A stretch of 64,000 nt of DNA from Liolophura sinensis (Eukaryota; Mollusca; Polyplacophora; Chitonida; Chitonidae). Every line of letters starts with the position of its first letter. Position 1 is the first letter of the stretch. Where the stretch lies: contig NC_088303.1 of assembly GCF_032854445.1 (NCBI RefSeq), forward strand, positions 28,065,265-28,129,264, read 5' to 3'. This document shows positions 13,501 through 25,500 of this stretch, one piece after another. The notes below the pieces were generated by a model. That model searched no databases. It was not told the origin of the DNA and saw nothing but the letters and a program-made list of their open reading frames with translations. The translations under genes were made by a program, and so were the position numbers.

Positions 13501-16500
13501 TTTTTCTTTATATTCAGGCAAATTTTTGGAGACTATTTTAAGTAAACTTTTACTCATGGGTAATAAAAGATATGCCAACATCAAAAGCAAGGATTGAGGG
13601 GAAAAATGTTTTGTGACATCAGGCTACCTAAACATCAGATATATGGTTCATAAAGTTGACCACAGAATTCAGAATTCAAAATGTATTTAAGCTTCTTCAA
13701 AAAATCTGAAAAAAAAAAATTAATAGCAGCATTTTTATCTACCGTTTTCATAGTATCCGATGAGCCTTACTTCACATTTTACCCTTCTCTCACTTTAAGA
13801 TAATAAAAACTTACTTTGTATTGTTTTCTTGAGTTCAATGACCTCGTCTGCATAATCCTTGTTTCTCTTGGTCACCTTGGTCAGACGATCTTCCATGGCA
13901 CATATGGTGACGGAGTGCTGTTTGATTTGCTCCTTGTACTGGAGGATTTCCGTCTCGATCTGCTGATTGGCAGCTGTTCTTTCTTTCTCTGCCTTCTCCA
14001 CCTCCTCTGACTTTGAGTTCTCCAGGGCTGTTATTTGCTGCCTAAGGGTAGTCTCCAGCTGTTTGTACTCTTCCAGTTGCCGTACAGTCTCTGAGGCTGC
14101 CTCAAGTTTGGACTGGTCTTCTTCATGTTTCTCAGCAAATGACTGCAGAAAAGAAGTCCAAAAAACCGCTGTGTTCAGAGAATGGCAACATTATGCTGAC
14201 CTTAATGATAAGTTAGATTGCAGACTAAGAGTTTGTTCTTTATATACAGAAAAAATGGAACAAGTGTTACTTTCAGTGATCATTTCCAACCATATTCTAA
14301 CTACCTGTAGTATAATTATGAAAATTCTCTCAACACTAAATACACGTTAGTTTAGGGTTTAAGGTACATGAAATCAGGAATCCACCAGGCCAGAGGACCA
14401 CTTTTTACTGTTGGGATGACAGATATTACTGTTTGTATCAAATATACACGTACATAAAAATCTTAAGTTATCACTGAGGCACTATGTACAAAAAAGAAAT
14501 GTCCTTAGTCTACATAATTATAGTAATGAGGGGGCCTCCGTGTCCTAGGTGGTCACTACACCGGTGCAGCACAATGACTCAGCAATATGTTGATGATCGT
14601 GAGTTTCGTCCAGGCTCTGTTCGATTTCCTCCCACCTTAATGCTGGCCAACATCTTATAACTGAAATATTCTCTAGTACAGCGTAAAGCACCAATCAAAT
14701 GTCAGAATCAAGTAATCAGTAATGTGATTTGCTTACTTGTCGTAATTTGGCCATGGCAGACTCCAGCTCATCTAGCTTAGCTCTCTCTGACTGGAGGGCA
14801 TTTTCTCGCCTCTCCGCCTCTACAGCTCTGATCTCGTCAATAGCTCGATTCAATTTCTCCTCAGCTGTAAGCAAAGAAAAGGAGATCTGGAGAGTGGAAA
14901 CTTTACCTACACTTATTTTGTCACTCAGGGGACATTATATCCCTGTGAAAACCTTCGGAATACTGTCAATAATTGCGAGTGTACTTTGTTAATATGTCTG
15001 ATTACAAAAACATGTAGTACAGTTTATGTCTCCTATGATAGCACCTCCTGTTGTATCTTCCTTTTGTTTCGCTGAAGTAAGGCCTGTCAGGAACATGTGG
15101 TTATGAATGCTAAGTAGTCTTATTAGATTTGTACAATCTCTTATTATTTCAATGGCAATCAAAAATTGCATACATGATTCAAGTGATTATATTCCAGTTT
15201 TAATGATTACATATTAAGGTATCAATTTGTATTATATGAAGCATTTGCATGCAGAAAGAAAAATTTCTTGAAAACAAGTGCCCATGTTTTTTATCAACGT
15301 AACTTGACCAAAATACATTAATTTAAAAATTAAGACCCAGGCAGAGGGTCTGTGCAATCAATTTAAGTCAAGTAACTTTTTATAAGCCACTGAGTTTTAT
15401 AACACATACACTGGACTATTATCATCCGGACGATAACAAAAGAAACCTTTGACCATATTTAGTGCATATGTAATTCAAATTAATTTATCAAAACTTAAAG
15501 GTACATGTGCTTATGCAGACCTTAAAATATAAGCTTCACCCACCTGCCAAGTTAGCTTTCTCCACAGCATCTGTGACTTTACCCTCTGTTTCTGATTTGA
15601 CAATATTAATTCTCTGCTCCATTTCTGCCTGATGGCGCTGCTCAAGGGATGAAATCTGTTCCATTAGGCGATCCTTCTCAGTTATAGATGACTCCCACTT
15701 AGCAAAGAGAAGACTGATGTGTTTGTCGGGGGCTGAAATTTGAAATCAGACCAAACTGTGAAATTTTTCACTTACAGATACTGATGATGTATTATTTTGT
15801 AACAGCTACTTTCTGAAAGTTTGAGACTGTTTAAATGGACCAAATGTTGTCAAAGTAAAGACTCCTCATTTTTATTGAAATATTTGTTGGAGAAAGAGAA
15901 TGAGGCAATTTCTAATTGTGACACACACTTATTCTTATGCATATTAAAATATCATATTGTTGTCAGCATGTATGATTCTCTGATACCTTCATTGTACAAA
16001 TTTGCACAATGATAAGGATCGGTGGCAAAATTTCTTTTATTTTGATCAGATATGACGTTGTCTAGAGGCATGTTAAAACACCATAAGGTGGCATGATCAA
16101 CAATATAAATGAAATGCTGATCAATTCAGTTTTGCAAAAAGTTGTCATGCTGTGAGATTAACGTACAATCTGTTGAGATCTTTGTGTTGACTCCACAATT
16201 TTCCAGAGCGGTTTCAATATTCTTTTCCCAGCTGCTGAACGTCTGTAGGAATCCCAAGACAGCCTCCTTCAGCCATGCCATGGTGTCTTCCTCCAACACG
16301 ACTGATTCTAACAATTTCACCTCATGGCTGAGCACACTGGACAGGCAACCTTTCTCCTTGACCCGAGTCTGAAATATCACCACAAAGAAAATAGTTCAGC
16401 AATTTTCACACCAACACCTTTTCACAACCTCAGCAAAATGACTGAAGGAATCATTATGATTCAACGCCAACGTGGCAATATTGCAGTCATATTGTTGGAA

Positions 16501-19500
16501 CTAAGAAAAATGTATTACAATTTCGAACATTTTCATATCTTATAATTATGTCCATCGGGTTACCTTCCTCCTTATGTTGATTTCCAAATATCACCACAAC
16601 CATAAAGACAAAAGTGATACAATTGTATAAAACCTGGACGATATTGTTTAGTAGATATTGTATAGAAACCAATGGTCGACCAGAAACAAAGAAAACGTTC
16701 AACTATAATACATGTATGCAAAAATCTTCTACAGCTTCAGAATATTGGTCAAAAAGTGTGCCAGTATTGAATGCCAATCAGTTTATAATTTTTCATTCTT
16801 AAAGTTACTTACTTATGTTAATATTGGAGAGAGAAAAGACAACTGGAAATTGAATACCGCCTACCAGAGCCTGGTCAATGTGGTCTCTCAGTTGTTTGAC
16901 TGTGTCAGAGTTATCCGCATTGTTCAGCTTGGATTCCTGCAGCTCTTCCGTCAAGTCCTTAATTCTCCTGCGCAGCTCGGTTCTGTCGTCAATGAAACTC
17001 TTCAAAGTTTCTACTAATTTATCATCTGAGATCTCCTCCTGAGGAGAGGGTGTCTCTGGCGAGGAGAATGTCAGCTGCACCACTCTGTTCCTGAAGCGTT
17101 CCATCTGACGAGCAAACCAAAGGTCTCATCACTTTAGTTGGAGAAACCTTTACATGTCGACATGTTCTTTTTAATTCCGTTTTAGAGAGAAAATTATGAT
17201 GGCTCAACCTGTCAACTTCAGGGCTTCACAAAGTCTATTTTATAAGTCTGGACAGAGTAATGTCCTCAAAATAAGACTAAATAAACATCAAATTAACATA
17301 CAAAAAGATGAAGAATTACAGTAGTCACATCTCAATTAAAACCGACTGATTATTGTTTTCCACATCGCTGGTCAGGAGTGATTCAGAATTCATTTGTAAC
17401 GGTACCTTCTTGGACACTTGTTCCAAGTCCACTCTAACAGTCCGCTCTGTCCTTTCTATGTCCACATACTGGGCTTTAGCCGTGTCAGCTTCACTCTGAG
17501 CCTTCTTCAGTTTGTCTGTGGCTTCAAACACCATCAGCCTCATCTTCTCCATCTCTTGCTTCATCGCCTCTATTGTCTCTTCATGTTGCTGTACTTTGTT
17601 TTCAGCAGTTTTAAATTTCTGAAACACAAAACAGCATTGCAAATAAAATTTTTCATAATATTAAGACGGGAGCTACCACGTAATATCAGTATCTGAAAAG
17701 CTGGAGCTACTGATAAAGGCATGACAAAGACTGGTGTTGAAATTTACATTTTTCCTCTAGATGTGACTGTACCTTCCAAAATGCCACTAAACCCATTTCA
17801 AAGACAAAAAAAAACCTCTTAGTGTCTCACAAAATGTGCCGTTTAGTCATGAATGAAATATTAGGTCATTAATATTAATACTGTGTTAATCACTCTCAAT
17901 CTTCAGAGTTTATTTATTAGTAGAAAATATATCTGACATAAATATGATTTGTACATGTACTGAGCTGAAACGTGCTCTCTTACAAGTCTTAAGCTGATCA
18001 GTTCCTTCTCTCTAGCATCCCTTTCTTCCTGAATCTTCTTCTGATCGGTTACCTTGGTTACCTGAGGAATTAAGATTAAGAAAGTAAAGCAGAATTTAGA
18101 GGCTTTAACTCACCAGTGACAGATCAAGATGTAAAAATTATCAATAATGAATATTTTCTTCTTGGAATAAAAATCAGGCTTAAAAAGGTACATTTCAAAG
18201 AAACTGCTTCTTAGTAACACAATGCTGATGGCAGTCAGTTTTATGGGTGGCTTAGAGAGCCCAGAATGGTCCGACATTTTGCAAGTTACCAGCAAACTCT
18301 CTCACATATGACGTATGTCATCTTGGTAGAATGTTTCCCGTGACCTTAATACAAGACTACACTGTTGACTACTCGTTATCCCTAAGGCTTAAGAACAATA
18401 CAAGCAGAGGAATCTTGGAAATTACCTAATGCTACACCAATTTACACTATTGTTTTACCAAAAGAATAAGTCTTTGCACAGTCGTCATAAGATTTAAAAA
18501 TAAAACTTCTAAAATGTGAGAAATGTGGAACGTCCCAGTAATTTTTTTCCTGTTGAGGACACATTTACGGGATTTGGAAAGCTTTGAAAAACAGGAAAAT
18601 TGTAAAAAATATGAAGATCAAACAAAACAAAAGGGTGGATTTTCAGTTTTTGGATAGTCTAATACCCAAAACAAAAAATAAAGTTGGTGTTGCCTGACCA
18701 GGGATGGTATTCAACCAAATATCTCCTACCCTGGAGATGGGTAAGCACCTTAACTACTCACTCACAACTCACTTCTCCAAGTATTAATGTAACAATTATA
18801 GAAACTCTGTGGCAATAATATGTATACTGTACCCTGTTGGACATGTTGGTTAAATGCTGATCCTTATCTCTAGACTCCTTCTTCATATTCTCCATCTCTC
18901 TTGTCAACTTGCTGATTGTCATGTCCTGTATTCCGTAACAATACAACACAGAAATACATGTCACAGCAGCAGAAAATTCACCACAAGCATTTAAAAAAAA
19001 AAAAAACAATCGAAAATCGTACACATCCATTGAGTCACATGTTCTCACTGAAAATCATGACAATGCTAAACTGCCATTCTGAAGATTCAACTAAACAGCC
19101 AAATATAAAGCAGGCATAAAGCAGCCACAGCTTCCACACATATTTTAACAAAAGGCACGTTAACAGCCCATGTTGAACACCATATTCCCAACACGTGTCC
19201 ACACAGGCAATCTCTCATTAGAAAGCAACATCTGTTCATTCCACATGTATATTTATTTATTTCTTTTACCTGACTGTCGATTGGAGCCATACTCAAACAT
19301 ACAAGTGTGTATGTAGCTGTTTATGTGTATATGCACTCTAAATCCCCAAGCTGATCTTGAGTACGGCGTAAAACACCAATTAAATAAATAAATACATAAA
19401 TCCAAGCTGAACTTGCTCCAGCTACATACAAAGCAACTTAACATGGCTAAGCTACAGCAGACTGTATATGCCAGCATATAATCCCTATGTCTAAAGTGCT

Positions 19501-22500
19501 ATGTAATGAGAGATGTCCTTGTTAATGATACAACATCAATACAGTACTGTTCTGACAATATTTACCCACTGGTTAATCAAGTGAGTATCACATAGCATAT
19601 AAATAATGACACCATGGTGATGCAAAGGTTAAAAATCTGAAAATACAACTTCAAAAAAAGCCATCTCTTTTCTTTTATTCACAGTGTTAATAAAAGTAGT
19701 GACAACACATCGAGTGAAGCTTATCTTTAATCTTATTAAAATAGTTGAGAAAAAGCTAGTACTGGGGTCTTACTGGACAGAGATATGAAGTTTTCTTCAA
19801 CTTGGTTGTGGTTTTGGAGATATCGTGCTAGTAAGTCAGAACTAAACTATATAAATATCAACTTTGACGTGAAATGGTGTCACAATGTAAGGAATTTAAT
19901 CTAACTGAATCAGTCTGACCTCCTCTAAAAAGCCTAAAATATAAGACTAAGTCCATTTTTTCTGTAAATGAAACCAGGAAAGCAGTTTTAAGAATATTAT
20001 GTTTGACAGACGCTGATGCCAAGGTATATAAAGAGAATAAATCATGACAAATCTCAACTGTATTTATACGTGATGGTTTCTCTGAATGACTTATCAATAC
20101 ATCGAAAAAATTCTGAAGAGCAAACGTTATAAAAATAAACTAAGCACATTTTACAAGATGAAAAAAAGCTGGCTAACATACAAGTTGTGAAATGAAAGAA
20201 AAGAGATAACCTCAAAGTTTAATTTTTGTTAGGCAAAACCTTTTCATAAATGAGTATTATCAAGCTGGGGAACACAGAATATACATGTGTAAAATGTATG
20301 TATAAAAGATGTATCCATTTCAGAAAAAGAACGGGGGAACTGGGTTGTCTGAATAACTTCTATTTGCTCAAATGCATGAACCCCTGCCTGAGAGGCCTTT
20401 ATTGGAATGAGATGTTTCTGATTGCTTCTCTGTGGCTATTTTCACAAATTAGCCCATATTAACAATGGTTTAAACTTTAAACTTCAACCAAAGTAATTCT
20501 AAACTAGGGAACCATTCTGAAAAGATACTAGATATTTCCACTACAATGTACATATACCACTACTTGTTAGCATGGCATTTGCCGCAAGATGGGATTCATC
20601 TAAAGGAGAGAACTCGATAGTAAATGTACTTAGGTTAAAACTTAAGGTCCACTCTAGATATATGTTTAATATATGTGATTTAGATTTTCAAGTATATAAA
20701 TCTGACTGCAGCTTTACACAGGGAATAAATCTTAATGTGGTGAATTAAAATTGCAGGCTGATAAATCAAAGAAGAGAATATGCATCCTAAGGAATGAATC
20801 TCAACCCTATATCTACTTCAGTGTATCTGCATGCATGTATAATATGTGTGTCTTTTATGCATATACTGTACATAACAAATAAACAAAGACTGTCCATATG
20901 TATGTTATAATGTATCAAAGCAAGCTGTAACTGATAATAGTATAAATGAATGGGTAAAATGCATGTATATGGGGTTAAGCATAATGTCACCTGCCCCAGC
21001 AGCTATATATTGAGCAGACTGTACTATAAATTAATTAAGTTCTGAATACAAAGTCATATCTAACATCATTATGAATTGTACTAAGCTACATTTGCCCTGT
21101 TCAGGGTTAAAGTCTTGAATAATTTTAACTTATGGCAAGAAATTTATATATATATGTACTATCAAGTCTGACGCATGGCCACTTTGACGAGAACTGTTTG
21201 CTTCATTCCATGTTTCCAATCATGACAATGGATGAAATTCTTGACAAATTCAAAGTTAAGATCAAATAACAGTTTAGTCTTCAACTTGCCCCAACCATTT
21301 TTAAACAATACCACTGCAGAGCTAACAAATGACTTTACCTTTCTCATAATAGCTTGGGTCTGAAAAAAGGCAAGTTTAGGAATGAGGTCTTAGCCTGGCT
21401 CACAGAATTATCAAAAACTGAACAGGGAACTTATTGGAGGAATAAGGAACTGTAAGACGAAAACTGGGCATGAATTAGTGGGGAGGTATAAACTATGGGC
21501 ATGCAACCATGGTAATATACATATATTTTAAAACAATTACCAATTTTGATATATTATTTAACAACATAAACAAAATATTGACACTGATTAATTAGTGTAT
21601 TATTAATTTAGCCCATGATACACATCACCAAAATGTTAAAAAACAAAGTCATAAAAATTACTCCGACAGCCATATTAATTAAGATCTGCTGAGATTTCAC
21701 GGAACCAGAGGGTCATAATTACCACATCTGACTACATATCATTAAGTCAGTAAATCTTTCATTTCAATAATGGGTCCCTATAAATAATTAATTATCAGCT
21801 GATCAGTTACAGATTACAGATAAATTAATTATCAATGAGCAGAAAATTCATTACTACAATCGGTGTATATAAACCAGGTATAAATATATATCCTGAATTT
21901 TTGACAAATACATATACTTCACGATTTTGCCATAAAAGGTTTATTTTGATCCTCCATTTCATGAACTGTTATCCTAAGGCTGTAATCTAAATCACCTACA
22001 ATTTCAGGTAATTTTTCACAAATTAATCATCCAGCTGTACAAATGGCAGTACAGAATAGCGATTAGTCGCTGAAAAGGCACATGAAATTCTAGGGGATTT
22101 ACTTTTTAATCACAGAAAGTTTTAGATGATTTTTCACAGCAGTGAGATTAGTTGAAGATAAATTACTGGTGACTAAGAAAACTACAAGGTGACCCGGAAT
22201 GTATCCAATGAGAAAGTTATATTATTAACAGATGGAGAATAATCAGACATCAGTGTCCTGACCAGAAATAAAAAGTTTAAAATAACTAAAATGTGCGTAC
22301 AAGTGTGAGCATGTGTGAACATTTCTAGGTGAGACGTACACGTAATAAGCCACCATGTGTGTAAATTTACAAACCTTGTTTGCCATATCCCTTTGCATCT
22401 GAGTAACCAAGCCAGATGTTATGTTCTTGTCTTTCTTGACACGATCAAGTTCTTTGCGCACTGATGTCAATTCTGTAACCCTTTCTCCAAGTTCCAGACG

Positions 22501-25500
22501 AAGATTTGGTACATTTTCTTGGGACTCTGCTCGGATTCTGTTAATCTATATTGAAAAAAAAATCAAATCCTCCCATCAAACTCATGAAGTACATTTATTA
22601 TATAGACATTTATTTTAATTTTTACTTTATTTTGAAGTTCTTGTGCCCTTACTAATGTTAGACATGTCAATTTTGTGGTGATTTTTCCACATTACTGAAT
22701 CCCCTGCTTTACTGGTAAATCCTGCTGAGAAAACCCTAGTTACTGACAGAGTATTAAATCCCTAACCTTTTCCCTCCAGGGTAACTTAAATCATTTAAAA
22801 GCCTGATAAGAATGCAGAATAGTTTTACTTATTGTCAGGCTACAAACAACGTGCTCAAGGAACATTTTTTTTCAACTAGAAGGCACTGTGAGAATGCAAA
22901 CCTCTGCCACAAAAATTGCTGACTGCAACACAGACAAACAGTGGTCAGCAAAAACATAACCATCTCTGCCCTGGGGAAAAACAACAAAAAACGAAGAAAT
23001 AAAATCTGCCCAGGGGAGGTAATGATGGCCTAAGAGCTCATGCTGCAGATTCTTACCTCGTCTTTCAGGGAGTCCACCTCACACTTCTTACTGCTGACCT
23101 CAGCTTCCAGCTGCAGTAGTTTCTGTGTTATGTCAGCATCACCTCCCATGACAAACGAGGGTGCGTTGTCCACCTGAGCTTGTAGCCCGGAGATCTGATG
23201 CTGTAGGTACTGAATAGTCTGGTCCTTCCTCAGTGTTTCCACTTCAATCCCACGAAGCTGGCACAGCTCCTGGCTCAACTGCATGATCTTCTGATCCTGA
23301 ATTGGAGAGAGGGAAAAACATCATATATTTATTCATTTATTTGATTGGTGTTTTATGCCGTTCTCAAGAATATTTCACTTATACGATGGCGGCCAGCATT
23401 ATGGTGGGTGTAAACCCAGGCTGAAACCGTGACCATCCTGTTGCTGGCAGATCTTCCCATGTATGGCCAAAATGCCAAATAGGATACATGTATACATGTA
23501 AAATTATGTGGTTGTTAATAATAATAATAATAACAGTAATAATAATCCCACATTAGTCAGAATACTCTGGGAGACATGTATGTTCCTGTATCCTACAGCT
23601 GATATATGCCCGTTGACTAGTCTATCACCCTTAGATTGGCTACGAAAACAATAACGTCACTGACGTAATTCACCTATATCTCAGCCCTCTGCGTTAAACT
23701 TTTGCAGAATAAAGGCAGATATATGTACACATATGGATAAATCACTTCAGGGATGTCACTGTTTTGACAGCTGAACAAGAGAGCGACAACCTCCAACTGA
23801 TGCATATGGCTGGCCTAACGAATTAGACTGTGTATGCTAATGACACAATGACCTCTAATGACCAATAGAGGTCCCTTCCCAAAATGCTGGGTATTTTCCT
23901 ATCCGCACTTAAAACCTCCATAGCCTTTCCTTAATGATATTTTCTCAATCAGCGATCTTCTGTTGAGGGATCACACTTTTATTGGACCAAAACAGAGTCC
24001 GATTACGATCATTTAGGGCCATTTCCAGTCTACAACCAAGCAAAAACATAGTGCGGACAGCCATGTTCTAAACCACTAACTTTTGCATGCATGAGTGTGG
24101 TGCAGAGCAGAGCCTATTCTCCATAATTTGGATTTTTTCATGCACAGTGGATGATTTTTATTTGTAAAGAACGGCAATCAGCATGGCCAAAGGTCTCCAT
24201 GGCTGAGAAGGTATGGAAAAGCACCAAGAAACAAACATGGCTGCCTGTTGCCATAAAAGTGCGATCCCTTCAGCTGGGGATTGCTGATAGAGAAAATGTC
24301 AGGTAGGAAATTCTTTGGAGGTTCTAGGTGCAGATACGCAAATACCCAGCGTTTTGGGAAAGAGCCTCTGTCACACCTTGTATTACTATCATATAATGTC
24401 TAATTCTTCAGGTTAGCATATGGCATAGGTCCTATGACAACCAAAGTATTTTGTCTGATGTGGGATAAGATCTCAAGCCCTAGTTACTGTAAATGCCTCT
24501 CAGTTCAAAACAAAATGCATGACATCAACACTGAGCACAGACAGTCCCCTCCGTACCACTGTTCCCTTCTATCTGCTTTCTATGAACTTAAAACAGTGAA
24601 ACTTTTGGAAGTATCAGAAGTTATATTTAACTTAAACCAAATGTAACACTGATTTATAAGCTAATAATTCACAAAAATTAAAAAAACATGGACGAGAAAT
24701 GTATTTGTATATAATGTGCAATACGCTCCAGCCTCCAAAACTGATCACATTTACATCTGCACATTTACATCTAGTCACTTATCAAAATGATGTTGGCGTG
24801 TGTAACTGTCAGTTACCTTTTCCTGCAATGCATGTAAAGAATTGTCCATGTTTTGTTGCATTGTGACAGGTGCAGGGGAAGACACCGCTGCAGGCTGGGA
24901 ACTGACTCCACCCATCCATCCACCATTCACAGCTGAAGGAAACACAAGTGATAAAAATGACAGCGATACAATGATGCATAAAACAGCTAAAAAATGAACA
25001 CCGGGTTAAAACATCAAAATCGGTTTACCAATAAGTACATTATACTTGTAATTTAACATGATCAAAGTAGTTTTTACACTTGATTTTTACCTTATACTAT
25101 TAGAGGGGTTACACGGACTGAAATGCACTGGTTTTTGGGGGTTTTTTTTTAAATGTATAAGCGCACTTATGACCTGACTTAAATTAAGACCCAAGTTAAG
25201 TAAATGACAGTTTCAAATGAATAGTCACAAATCTCTAAAACAGATACCGCTTAATAATAATGATAATACTTATGATCCCAGCAAAAATGGGATTACAGCC
25301 TAGAGGATTAAGTACAGAGTAAAAACTAAAAATCATATCTATCTTGACACTAACTTACAAATGAAAAGGCTGAGTGCCAAAAGAAAGACAAAAATTACAT
25401 CCATGATAGAAAAAAGTGGCAAATGGACGATTAATTGGATGAAACCTTACATCTGGAAGATGTGACAACCTGAGGTGTTGAGGTGATTGTTGATGTTGTC

